DNA of 48,629 nucleotides from NCBI RefSeq assembly GCF_002920575.1, contig NZ_PQSQ01000064.1, positions 1 to 48,629 of the forward strand. The letters are read 5' to 3'. The position numbers and the translations under genes were made by a program. Shown one piece after another: positions 36,899-44,502 of the stretch; position 1 is the stretch's first letter; every line of letters starts with the position of its first letter. The DNA comes from Streptomyces sp. Ru73. GTDB lineage: Bacteria; Actinomycetota; Actinomycetes; Streptomycetales; Streptomycetaceae. Under the pieces are notes generated by a model. That model was given only the letters and a program-made list of their open reading frames with translations, had not been told where the DNA came from and did not search any database.

Positions 36899-36904
36899 TG
36901 TCAA
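36899..36904 (-). promoter_or_regulatory. candidate -35 of the GH16 promoter
   Basis: On the minus strand this reads TTGACA, the consensus -35. A GCGCCA-T-TGGCGC inverted repeat lies just downstream (36881-36893). The -10 match is poor (TTCACT). Confidence 0.35.
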
Positions 36905-36906
36905 TA

Positions 36907-36973
36907 AGTTGGTGAGAGCGCTCTCCAGAAGTTGGCGAGAGCGCTCTCGAAGAAGCTGGGGCGAGCGCCCTCG
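36907..36973. promoter_or_regulatory. three tandem LacI-type operator repeats before GH16
   Basis: Repeats start with AAGTTGG or AAGCTGG and contain GAGAGCGCTCTC at 36914-36925, CGAGAGCGCTCTCG at 36936-36949 and a degenerate GCGAGCGCCCTCG at 36961-36973. Period about 23-24 bp. The CG-centred palindrome is of the kind bound by LacI-family sugar regulators such as CebR. Confidence 0.75.
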
Positions 36974-36999
36974 GCGAACTCGCCCCGGGCCCGGGCCGG

Positions 37000-37929
37000 T
37001 TACCCCTCAGCGGATCGCCGGTCCACCGCGTCCATGAACGCGAGCATCCGGTCGTTGATCCGTGCCGCGTGATCGATCTGCGGCCCGTGCCCGGTGTCCG
37101 CGACGATCTCCGCGCGGGCGCCCGGCACCAGCCGCGGGACGCGCTCGGCCTGGCGCCGCGGGTGCACGAGCAGGCTGCGCTTGCCCAGGAGGAGGTAGAG
37201 CGGGGTGCGGACGGTGCGGAGTTCGTCCTCGGTGAGCGGCAGGGGAGCCGGGCGGCGGATGCGGTAGGCGCGGACGCCGGCCCTGACCATCGCACGCAGC
37301 TCCGGCTGGACCAGCACCGGCTGCTCCAGCCAGGCGGCCAGGCGCGGCCGGAGCGCCTCGGGCGCGGACGTCGCGAGCAGACTGGCGAAGATCCAGGCGA
37401 AGAAGCGCAGTCCCACCTTCTCCAGGCCGCCCGGGTCCAGCAGGGTGACCGAGGCGAGGCGGCCGGGCCTGCGGTGTGCCTGGTTCAGCGCGAGCCACCC
37501 GCCGTAGGACGCGCCGACGAGGTGGACGCGGTCCAGGCCGAGCCCCGCCAGCGTCTCGTCCAGCCACTGTGCGGCCCGCTCCGGCTCGTGCAGGGGGAGG
37601 CGCTGCACGCTGCGGCCGGGGTCGCCGGGGGTGTCGAGCGCGTAGACGGGGCGTTCGGCGCTGAGCGCGGGGGTGTTGGGGTACCACATGGCGGAGCAGC
37701 TGCCGGCCCCGTGCACCAGGACGATCGGTGTGCGGTCCGGGGTGCCGGGGTCGGCGGGCCCGTAGCGGTAGACGTGCGTGGTGCCCGCCTCCGTCGCCAC
37801 GTCCGTCTCCGCGCGGGCCGGCGCGCCCAGCGCGAACACCGCCTCGCAGGCCGCGAAGTAGCGCTCGCGCAGGGCGTCGCTGACGTAGCGGCCGACGTCC
37901 TTTCCGGTGCTGGGCATGGTCTGCGGCAC
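37000..37929 (-). CDS. alpha/beta hydrolase
   Basis: A 309-residue protein: VLVHGAGSC oxyanion region, nucleophile GASYGGW, and late LVHPRRQAER / DTGHGPQID with the catalytic His. The start is GTG at 37929 because AGGAGG lies nine bases upstream; an in-frame ATG at 37917 is too far from it. It is divergent from a TetR gene across a 38-bp double operator, so it is probably the target of that regulator. Possible role: ester or lactone breakdown tied to the TetR ligand. Confidence 0.88.
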   Translation of the reverse strand: MPQTMPSTGKDVGRYVSDALRERYFAACEAVFALGAPARAETDVATEAGTTHVYRYGPADPGTPDRTPIVLVHGAGSCSAMWYPNTPALSAERPVYALDTPGDPGRSVQRLPLHEPERAAQWLDETLAGLGLDRVHLVGASYGGWLALNQAHRRPGRLASVTLLDPGGLEKVGLRFFAWIFASLLATSAPEALRPRLAAWLEQPVLVQPELRAMVRAGVRAYRIRRPAPLPLTEDELRTVRTPLYLLLGKRSLLVHPRRQAERVPRLVPGARAEIVADTGHGPQIDHAARINDRMLAFMDAVDRRSAEG

Positions 37930-37961
37930 GGTCGGCCACCTCCTGGAGTCTTCAGCCTTCG

Positions 37962-37999
37962 TGATACGAACGTACCATGAAAGTGGTACGGGCGTATCA
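37962..37999. promoter_or_regulatory. double TetR operator between divergent genes
   Basis: TGATACG-AA-CGTACCA, then TGAAAG, then TGGTACG-GG-CGTATCA. The 16-bp arms match at 14 positions. It can also be read as two TACG-NN-CGTA sites centred 22 bp apart. It overlaps the promoters of the alpha/beta hydrolase and TetR genes. Confidence 0.75.
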
Positions 38000-38084
38000 T
38001 CAAAAACGGCCGGGCCGGACAGGCGGAACCGGCCGACCCCACCCGCGGGAGACCGGCCGACGGACCGAGAACGGAGCAGTGCCC

Positions 38085-38714
38085 ATGCCCAAACGCGTGG
38101 ACCACGACGTACGCCGCGCCGAGATCGCCGACGCGCTCGTACGGGTCGCGGGGCGGCGCGGCCTGCACGCCGTCGGCATGCGCGACGTCGCGGCGGAGGC
38201 CGGGGTGTCCCTGCGCCTGGTGCAGTACTACTTCGAGACCAAGGAGAAGCTGCTGCTGCACGGACTGCAGCACCTGGTCGACGGCTTCGGCGAGCGGGTC
38301 GCCGCCCGGGTACGGGCAGCAGGGGAGGTCCCGGGACCGCGCGCCACGGTCGAGGCGCTGCTCAAGGCGTCGCTGCCGACCGACGCGGAGAGCCGCACGT
38401 TCCACCTGCTCTACACCTCGTACGCGGTACTGGCCGTGACCGACGAGGCGCTGGCAGCGCAGCCGTTCATGAAGAACCCGGACGCCGCCGAGGACACCCT
38501 GACGGGCCTGCTCGAACAGGCACGGGACGCGGGGCTCGCGCGCCGCGACCTGGACGCGCGGGCGGAGGCGATCGGCCTGCTCGCCATGGCCGCCGGGCTC
38601 GGCACCAGCGTCCTCGTCGGTCAGCGGCCCCCCGAGTCCGCCGTCGCCGTCCTCGACCACCACCTGAACCGGATCTTCGGCCCGGCGGGGGAGGGCCAGC
38701 GGGCCGGCGGCTGA
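38085..38714 (+). CDS. TetR-family transcriptional regulator
   Basis: A 209-residue protein with HTH (HDVRRAEIADALVRVAGRRG, MRDVAAEAGVSLRLVQYYF) and a TetR_C-type ligand domain. ATG at 38085 with ACGGAG eight bases upstream; an earlier in-frame ATG within the operator was rejected as it lacks a ribosome site. It is presumed to repress itself and the divergent alpha/beta hydrolase. Confidence 0.9.
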   Translation: MPKRVDHDVRRAEIADALVRVAGRRGLHAVGMRDVAAEAGVSLRLVQYYFETKEKLLLHGLQHLVDGFGERVAARVRAAGEVPGPRATVEALLKASLPTDAESRTFHLLYTSYAVLAVTDEALAAQPFMKNPDAAEDTLTGLLEQARDAGLARRDLDARAEAIGLLAMAAGLGTSVLVGQRPPESAVAVLDHHLNRIFGPAGEGQRAGG

Positions 38715-38829
38715 CCGGGCACGGCGTGAACGGAGACCGGGCCGGACCGGGGTGCCCGTCCCGCGCCGGGACGGCGCTGACCGGATGGCGTCCCTACCCC
38801 TCCGGGGTCGGCGCTGGTTTCATGAACCC

Positions 38830-39471
38830 ATGCTCTCCACCGACCGGTTGCTCGCCTTCGCTCTCATGTCGCTGCTGCTGATCGTGGTGCCCGGGCCCAG
38901 CGTGCTCTTCGTCATCGGACGGGCGCTGGCGCACGGCCGCCGGGCCGCCCTGACCACGGTCGTGGGCAACACCCTCGGCGCGTACCTGCTCGTCGTGGCC
39001 GTGGCGTTCGGGATCGGCGCCGTCGTGGAACGCTCGGTCCTGGTCTTCACGGCGCTGAAGCTCGCGGGCGCCGCGTACCTGGTGTACCTCGGCGTCAAGG
39101 CGGTCCGGCAACGCCGGTCGCTGCAGGCCGCGTTCGCCGCCGAAGGGGACGCGGCGCACGGCGGGCTGCGCACGCTGTGGGAGGGGTTCGCTGTCGGCAT
39201 CGCCAACCCGAAGACCATCGTGTTCTTCGCCGCCGTCCTGCCGCAGTTCGTGGACCGCGGGCAGGGGCACGTCACGGTGCAGATGCTGCTGCTCGGACTG
39301 GTCTTCAACGTCATCGCGGTGGCGTCCGACAGCCTCTGGGGGCTGGGCGCCGCCGCGGCGCGCAGCTGGTTCGCCCGCTCGCCGCGCAGGCTCGCCGCGG
39401 TCGGCGGCGCCGGCGGCCTCGCCATGATCGGCCTCGGCTTCACCGTTGCCACGACCGGCCGCGCTGACTAG
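38830..39471 (+). CDS. LysE/RhtB-family amino-acid exporter
   Basis: A 213-residue membrane protein with six predicted helices. LIVVPGPSVLFVIGRALAHG at the N-terminus and VGIANPKTIVFFAAVLPQFV in the middle are LysE-family blocks. ATG at 38830; the longer upstream frame adds a soluble Arg-rich stretch and was rejected. It exports amino acids or related solutes; the exact substrate is unknown. Confidence 0.9.
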   Translation: MLSTDRLLAFALMSLLLIVVPGPSVLFVIGRALAHGRRAALTTVVGNTLGAYLLVVAVAFGIGAVVERSVLVFTALKLAGAAYLVYLGVKAVRQRRSLQAAFAAEGDAAHGGLRTLWEGFAVGIANPKTIVFFAAVLPQFVDRGQGHVTVQMLLLGLVFNVIAVASDSLWGLGAAAARSWFARSPRRLAAVGGAGGLAMIGLGFTVATTGRAD

Positions 39472-39483
39472 CCGGGGGGACGA

Positions 39484-39522
39484 GCGGGGGCGGTCCGCGA
39501 CATGTGCGCGGACCGCCCCCGC
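39484..39522. terminator. strong bidirectional terminator
   Basis: A perfect 16-bp stem (39484-39499 with 39507-39522) and a 7-nt loop between the convergent LysE and DUF6355-like genes. Confidence 0.85.
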
Positions 39523-39538
39523 CTTCGGTACGGCCGGT

Positions 39539-39817
39539 TCAGCAGGTGCGGCCGACGTAATGGGCGCCGTCGATCTCGTCCGCGGAGCCGAGCCAGGTCA
39601 CGCCCGGGACCACGCACCGCTCGTAGTTCGGCCCCCACACCTCCACCTCGATGACCACGTGCGAGCCGTCGCTCGTGCAGTGGTTGTAGAACGCGTCGCT
39701 GGACGTCTTGTAGAACCCGCAGGGATCGGCGGCGGCGCCGGGCGCGGCCGCGACGGTCATGCCGAGGACGAGGGCCAGGGCGCCGAGGGCGCCGGTCAGG
39801 GAACGGCGAACGCTCAT
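39539..39817 (-). CDS. small secreted DUF6355-like protein
   Basis: A 92-residue protein: signal peptide (RRSLTGALGALALVLGMTVA, cut near GAAADP), then a mature domain of about 60 residues with CGFYKT, AFYNHCTSDG, YERCVVPG and terminal HYVGRTC. Four Cys could form two disulfides. The pattern fits the small actinobacterial family called DUF6355, sometimes annotated in natural-product loci, but no role is known. ATG at 39817 with AAGGAG. Confidence 0.65.
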   Translation of the reverse strand: MSVRRSLTGALGALALVLGMTVAAAPGAAADPCGFYKTSSDAFYNHCTSDGSHVVIEVEVWGPNYERCVVPGVTWLGSADEIDGAHYVGRTC

Positions 39818-39844
39818 GGGGAACTCCTTCTCCGAGGTTCCTGT

Positions 39845-39879
39845 GCCGAGCGGCAGGCGGCTCGGGCTTGCGCCGAGCG
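39845..39879 (-). promoter_or_regulatory. alternating-hairpin leader upstream of the secreted protein gene
   Basis: GCCGAGCG occurs at 39845-39852 and 39872-39879, flanking GCTCGG at 39860-39865. The middle segment can pair with either outer copy, so two hairpins exclude each other. It lies 28-62 bases before the start codon. It may be chance in GC-rich DNA. The rest of the 314-bp gap to 40131 holds an AT-rich patch at about 39945-39965 and nothing else recognised. Confidence 0.35.
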
Positions 39880-40131
39880 TTGCGCCATCCGTGTGGTGAT
39901 GTCAGCCGGTCTCGCCCGGACGAGTGAGGCGAACCATCAGATCGTGCACAGCTATTCGTCATATCGCCGGCCGGGTGGGCGGACTCCCGTGACGTACCTG
40001 CCCGCGCCGCCAACAGGCCACCGCGAGCGGGCATTTCAACGGAGGCGAAACGCTCCGGTAACGGTGCCGGGGCGCGACAGCTCCTACGCTCGTACCCGGA
40101 CCCTGCCGGCCTGCCTGGGGAAGGTGCGCCC

Positions 40132-41166
40132 GTGGCCATCGGACCGCGTCCGCCCCGTGCGGGGCGGCTGCCCGCCGCCGACGACGACGTGGAACTGCGC
40201 TACCACGTCGTGCACGGATACCGCCGTGCCTACCGCTACGCGGGCCGGGGACCCGCGCTCGTCCTCATCCACGGCATCGGGGACTCGTCCGCCACCTGGG
40301 CCGGCGTCCTCCCGGCCCTGGCCAGGAACTACACGGTCATCGCCCCCGACCTGCTCGGCCACGGCGCCTCGGACAAGCCGCGCGCCGACTACTCCGTCGC
40401 CGCCTACGCCAACGGCATCCGCGACCTGCTCGGCGTGCTCGGCATCGACCGGGCCACCCTGATCGGGCACTCGCTCGGCGGCGGCGTGGCCATGCAGTTC
40501 GCGTACCAGTTCCCCGAACGCACCGAACGCCTGGTGCTGGTCAGCGCGGGCGGCGTCGGCCGCGAGGTGACGCCCGTCCTGCGGCTCGTCTCGATGCCGG
40601 TGGTGGCCGCGCTGCTCTCCGTACTGGGCCTGCCCGGCATGCGCTGCCAGACCCGCCTGGTCCTCGGGCTGCTCAAGCGCCTCGGCACGGACCTCGGCCA
40701 GGACGAACCGACCCTGCTGCGGCTGGTCGACGCGCTCCCGGACGGCGCGTCCCGCAGCGCCTTCGTCCGCAGCCTGCGCGCCGTGGTCGACTGGCGCGGC
40801 CAGGTCATCACCATGCTGGACCGCTGCTACCTGGCGGAAGGCATGCCGACCCTGCTCCTCTGGGGCTCGCGGGACGGCGTGATACCCGTACGGCACGCCC
40901 ACCGCGCGCACGCCGCCATGCCGGGCAGCCGGCTGGAGATCTTCGAGGGCGCCGGCCACTTCCCGTACACCGCCGACCCGGCCCGTTTCCTGGCCGTGGT
41001 GGAGCACTTCCTCGCCACGACCCGGCCGGCCGACTGGAGCCCGGAACGGTGGCGCGCGCTGCTCAGGGCGGGTCGCCCCGGCAGCGCGGTGGGACAGCCG
41101 GACGACGCCCGCAACCGCGCCGTGGAACGCGAGCTGCAGAGCGAGAGCGAACGCAGCGCCACGTGA
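40132..41166 (+). CDS. alpha/beta hydrolase
   Basis: A 344-residue protein: LVLIHGIGDSS, DLLGHGASDKP, nucleophile GHSLGGG, WGSRDGVIPV (Asp) and GAGHFPY (His), all in order. It starts with GTG at 40132 and has a C-terminal Arg/Ser/Glu-rich tail of about 35 residues. Resembles haloalkane-dehalogenase/epoxide-hydrolase-fold esterases; the reaction cannot be read from sequence. Confidence 0.9.
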   Translation: MAIGPRPPRAGRLPAADDDVELRYHVVHGYRRAYRYAGRGPALVLIHGIGDSSATWAGVLPALARNYTVIAPDLLGHGASDKPRADYSVAAYANGIRDLLGVLGIDRATLIGHSLGGGVAMQFAYQFPERTERLVLVSAGGVGREVTPVLRLVSMPVVAALLSVLGLPGMRCQTRLVLGLLKRLGTDLGQDEPTLLRLVDALPDGASRSAFVRSLRAVVDWRGQVITMLDRCYLAEGMPTLLLWGSRDGVIPVRHAHRAHAAMPGSRLEIFEGAGHFPYTADPARFLAVVEHFLATTRPADWSPERWRALLRAGRPGSAVGQPDDARNRAVERELQSESERSAT

Positions 41167-41287
41167 GGCGCCGGGACGCGCATGTACGCCGCCGCGGCGC
41201 GCCACGTGATCGCCGCCTTCGCCGCCCGGCTGCCCGTGCGCCCGCTGAGCGCCGCAGTCGTCGTCCGGCTGCCGGGCGGCGTACGGG

Positions 41288-41315
41288 GGAGCGCCGCGCC
41301 GTGCGCAGGCGCTCC
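41288..41315. terminator. probable bidirectional terminator
   Basis: GGAGCGCC (41288-41295) and GGCGCTCC (41308-41315) form a perfect 8-bp stem between the convergent alpha/beta hydrolase and SDR genes. Confidence 0.55.
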
Positions 41316-41321
41316 GCGGCG

Positions 41322-42137
41322 TCAGGGGCGGCGCCAGCTGTCGTCCTGGAGGTGCGAGCCGGCCATGGGCCCCATGCGGAGCATGCCGCCGTCCACGGCC
41401 CAGGACGCGCCCGTGACGTACCCGGCGTCCGGACCGGCGAGGAAGGCGATCACGGCGGCCACCTCGCGGGCGTCGCCCGGCCTGCCGAGCGGCACGCCGG
41501 GCCGGCTCTTGGCCGTCACGTCCTCGTCCTCCTGGCCGGTCATGGGCGTGGCGATCTCGCCGGGCGCCACGGCGTTCACACGGATGCCGTGCTCGGCCAG
41601 CTCCAGGGCCATGACCTGCGTCAGCAGGCCCAGCCCGCCCTTGGCGGCGCAGTACGGCGCAGCGCCGACCCGGGGCTGGTGCTCGTGCACGCTGGTGACG
41701 TTCACGATCCGGCCGCCGTCGCCCTGCTCGATCATGCGCCGGGCCGCCACCTGGGAGCAGAGGAACGGGCCGGTGAGGTCGGTGTCGACCACCTCGCGGA
41801 AGGTGTCGAGGCCGATGTCGAGGAACGGCGTTGCGGTGCCGGTGCCGGCGTTGTTGACCAGCACGTCGAGCCGGCCCAGCCGCCCGGCGAGCCGGTCGAC
41901 GACGCCGGCGGCCGCGGGCAGGTCGGTGAGGTCGAGCCGGGCGGTCTCCGCCCGGCGGCCCGTGCCGCGTACCTCCTCGGCCGTCGCCTCGGCCCCGGCC
42001 CGGTCGGTGTGCCAGGTGATGCCGATGTCCATGCCCTGCTCGGCGAGCCGGACGGCGGTGGCGCGCCCGATGCCGGAGTCGGCGCCGGTGATCACGGCGA
42101 CGGGAGCGGTCCGGGCGGATGTGGTCTGCGCGGTCAA
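41322..42137 (-). CDS. short-chain dehydrogenase/reductase
   Basis: A 271-residue classical SDR: TGADSGIGRA cofactor loop, NNAG at 95-98, catalytic S149, Y162 and K166 (NVTSVH, PYCAAKGG) and AVDGGMLRMGP near the end. The end resembles the glucose-dehydrogenase-like SDRs found in Streptomyces stress loci. It is downstream of DUF2267 and SRPBCC genes on the same strand, but the 141-bp gap with tandem repeats may separate them. Confidence 0.9.
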   Translation of the reverse strand: MTAQTTSARTAPVAVITGADSGIGRATAVRLAEQGMDIGITWHTDRAGAEATAEEVRGTGRRAETARLDLTDLPAAAGVVDRLAGRLGRLDVLVNNAGTGTATPFLDIGLDTFREVVDTDLTGPFLCSQVAARRMIEQGDGGRIVNVTSVHEHQPRVGAAPYCAAKGGLGLLTQVMALELAEHGIRVNAVAPGEIATPMTGQEDEDVTAKSRPGVPLGRPGDAREVAAVIAFLAGPDAGYVTGASWAVDGGMLRMGPMAGSHLQDDSWRRP

Positions 42138-42194
42138 CGCGGTCCTCCTGACGTGCAGCGGAAGCGGCTTCTGACGGGCGCGGCCCCACGTGGC

Positions 42195-42239
42195 GGGCCC
42201 GTACGTGAGCGGGCCGTACGTGGGGGCCCGTACGCGGAC
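42195..42239. repeat. three degenerate tandem repeats
   Basis: Units of 13-16 bp beginning GGGCC(C)GTACG at 42195, 42211 and 42224. They lie between the DUF2267 and SDR genes and could fold into alternative hairpins. Confidence 0.5.
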
Positions 42240-42278
42240 GGCCCCTGCGCGGTCGAGGGCCCCGCGCGGCCAGCGGCC

Positions 42279-42704
42279 CTACTCCGGGTCCTCCGTCCGG
42301 CTCGCGGGCAGCAGCTCCCGGATGTCGGGCGGCAGGACGCTGCCGAGCTTCCCGGCCAGCTCGGGGGAGAGGGCCGCGTCGAGGACCTCGAAGACCGCAC
42401 TGGCCTCCCGCAGCGCGGCGTCCTCCGAAACCCCGCCGCGCCAGGCGATCCGCGCGGCGAACGTGGTCAGGTCGAACCGCTCCGCCGTGTGCCGCTCCTC
42501 CTGGCCGCCCTCGTGCGTGGCGACCACCCGCCGGACGTGCTCCCCGATCTCCGGCGGGAGCTGGGCGGCCAGATGCCCGGCGAGACCGTCCGGCACCCGC
42601 TCCGCCAGCGTCTCCAGGGTCGCCCGCACCGCGCGCTCCGCCGCCCCGCGGTCGGGGAGCGCGGCTCCTGCCTGTACCAGCCGCAGGAACTCGTCGTGCT
42701 GCAT
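42279..42704 (-). CDS. DUF2267 domain protein
   Basis: A 141-residue protein with the DUF2267 pattern: MQHDEFLRLVQ, AERAVRATLETLAERVP, HLAAQLPPEIGEHV, then a second similar half (RGGVSEDAALREASAVFEVL, LGSVLPPDIRELL). Known: function uncharacterised, often near stress or membrane genes. It follows the SRPBCC gene by 61 bp, probably cotranscribed. Confidence 0.88.
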   Translation of the reverse strand: MQHDEFLRLVQAGAALPDRGAAERAVRATLETLAERVPDGLAGHLAAQLPPEIGEHVRRVVATHEGGQEERHTAERFDLTTFAARIAWRGGVSEDAALREASAVFEVLDAALSPELAGKLGSVLPPDIRELLPASRTEDPE

Positions 42705-42765
42705 GCTCAGTCACCTCTCGGTCGCGGCGCCGCACACCGGGTGCGCGCCGGTCGTGCTGCTGCTC

Positions 42766-43176
42766 TCACCCCGCGTCGTCGACCCGGAGCCGCACCTGCT
42801 CCGCCAGCCGCTCCAGGCTTCGGTCCAGGGCCGTGTGCACGGCCTGCTCGCCCGGGTCGTGGTCCTCGTCGAAGAACGACAGGTGGATGGTCACCTCGCT
42901 GGCCCCGCTGCCGATGCCGGACACCTGCAGCCACCCCGCGTAGCTGCCGTTCTCCCGGGTGCCCCACTCCACCCGCTGCTGGTCCTTCTCCGCCCGGAAC
43001 AGCGCGGACTCGTCCTCGCCGGTGCGGTCCTCGTGCACCGTGACGGCCGGGAGCTCCTCCTCCCGTACGTGCAGCTCGTCCGGCAGCCAGGCGTCGAGCC
43101 GCGACACATCGCTCACCTGGTCGAAGACGTGCTCGGGCAGTGCCGGCATCGTGCGCGCACGCTCGTACTCGGTCAT
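42766..43176 (-). CDS. SRPBCC-family protein
   Basis: A 136-residue START/Bet v1-like fold: TMPALPEHVFDQVSDVSRLD, WLPDELHV, RVEWGTR, GWLQVSGIGSGASEVTIHLS and a long C-terminal helix. ATG at 43176 with GAGGAGG six bases upstream. Such proteins bind hydrophobic ligands. First gene of a minus-strand set with DUF2267. Confidence 0.82.
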   Translation of the reverse strand: MTEYERARTMPALPEHVFDQVSDVSRLDAWLPDELHVREEELPAVTVHEDRTGEDESALFRAEKDQQRVEWGTRENGSYAGWLQVSGIGSGASEVTIHLSFFDEDHDPGEQAVHTALDRSLERLAEQVRLRVDDAG

Positions 43177-43673
43177 GCCGCACCCTCCTCTCGGTTGTCG
43201 GTACGGATCGCTTCCACGGGTTCCACGGAACTCCGCCGCGGAACGTCCCGGCGGAAACTCCGCCACGCACACGCCCGCGGAACCTCCTGCACCGAACGCC
43301 TGCCCCGTGGCACCGGCCGGCGGCGCACAACCACCCATTTGCACGGCATGGCAGGGCATGCCGCCCAATGTCCCGGCACCGCACGCCCGTCCCCGCCCCG
43401 GCGACGATCCGCTCACCGTCCGTGAAAAGCCGTGGTCGTCCCGAGATGTGAGCGATTCGTCGCTATTAATTTCCGCACGGATTTTCAAAGAGCGGCCTCG
43501 GGCCGTCACAATCACTCAGCGACCCTTCCCCGTTCTCCAGCGGACTCGGTCCTGCCCGCACGCGGTGACGACCGCAGCGGTTCCGGGAGCCGCCGGTACG
43601 GGGTGGGCGCTTTCGCACGCACGGAGGAGCGATCTCCCTTCGAGGAGGCACGTAATTGGAAGGAAGGCTGGCC
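43177..43673. other. 497-bp divergent intergenic region
   Basis: No gene supported. It holds loose repeats of CGGAAC (43210-43290), GGCATG/CATGCC (about 43345-43365), and AGCGA-TTCG-TCGCT (43451-43464), a small hairpin followed by AT-rich sequence that is the likely promoter zone for the GntA-like gene. Confidence 0.5.
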
Positions 43674-44378
43674 ATGACGGCGGATGCGCGTGGCGAGGTC
43701 GAGGCGTTCATACTGGGTGAGCGCTTCGCCTGTCTGGCAGGCCGTTCGGCCTGGCGGCGAGGCGGTATCACCCACCGGCACTACGACCGGATGGGAACCG
43801 AGGAAGCCGCCCGGCTGATGGCGTACGACCTCTCGGAATTCGTCGCCGGGGCGGACTGGAGCGCCCGGACGTTCACCAGTTTCATCGCGACCTTCGAGGA
43901 ACCCCGCGGGGTCGACGAACTGCGCTTCGAGGAACTGCTCTGGCAGCAGCTGCAGCTGCTGCACGAACAGGACGCGGAAAGCCATCGCTGGGCCGAGGGC
44001 TATTCGTCCGATCCGCAGTCCGGCGAGTTCGCGTTCTCCGTGGCCGGCCATCCCTTCTTCGTGATCGGTCTGCACGAGACACACCGCCGCTATGGCCGCC
44101 GGCCGCCCTTCCCCATGCTGGCCTTCAATTCCCACGAGCAGTTCGCCAGCATCAAGAGCGCCGGCATGTGGGACCGCCTCGCGGACAAGATCCGCAAGCA
44201 GGACATCAAGCTGCAGGGCGACATCAATCCCAATCTGTACGAGTACGAGCAGCTTTCCGAAGCCCGCCGCTACTCGGGGCGCCCCAAGCCCGCCGACTGG
44301 CAGTGCCCCTTCGCCGCCCGGGAAACCACCCGGGAACGCAGCGAGGAGCGCGAGCTGACCACCGTCTCGGCGGTCTGA
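43674..44378 (+). CDS. YqcI/YcgG (GntA-like) heme-dependent N-hydroxylase family protein
   Basis: A 234-residue protein with the family blocks HPFFVIGLHETHRR, PPFPMLAFNSHEQF, DINPNLYEYEQLSEARRYSG and terminal WQCPF. Known: GntA of guanitoxin synthesis, a member of this family, is a heme enzyme that N-hydroxylates a guanidine group. The ATG at 43674 is used; a TTG at 43656 has a better placed GAGGAGG (43642-43648) and could add six residues. No other guanitoxin genes are nearby, so its substrate is open. Confidence 0.82.
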   Translation: MTADARGEVEAFILGERFACLAGRSAWRRGGITHRHYDRMGTEEAARLMAYDLSEFVAGADWSARTFTSFIATFEEPRGVDELRFEELLWQQLQLLHEQDAESHRWAEGYSSDPQSGEFAFSVAGHPFFVIGLHETHRRYGRRPPFPMLAFNSHEQFASIKSAGMWDRLADKIRKQDIKLQGDINPNLYEYEQLSEARRYSGRPKPADWQCPFAARETTRERSEERELTTVSAV

Positions 44379-44391
44379 CGCCTCCCGGTAC

Positions 44392-44431
44392 GGCACGGCC
44401 ACGGACCCGCCCCGGCGCCCGTGGCTGTGCC
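44392..44431 (+). terminator. hairpin after the GntA-like gene
   Basis: Arms 44392-44404 and 44419-44431 match at 12 of 13 positions (one G-T) with a 14-nt loop, starting 13 bases after the stop codon. Confidence 0.65.
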
Positions 44432-44502
44432 GACCGGGTGGCCCGTGGCCGATACCGGCCTGTCCGGGCGCACCCCGCAGCCCGGAGCCCCGACAATGCA
44501 GC

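Noticed and set aside
37977..38084. Longer N-terminus of the TetR protein at 38085
   Set aside because: The upstream ATG lies inside the operator and lacks a ribosome site; the added residues are Arg/Gly/Pro-rich and precede the HTH without family support.
41182..41321. Small plus-strand gene after the alpha/beta hydrolase
   Set aside because: It runs into the antisense of the SDR gene and has no domain or clear ribosome site; a terminator hairpin lies inside.
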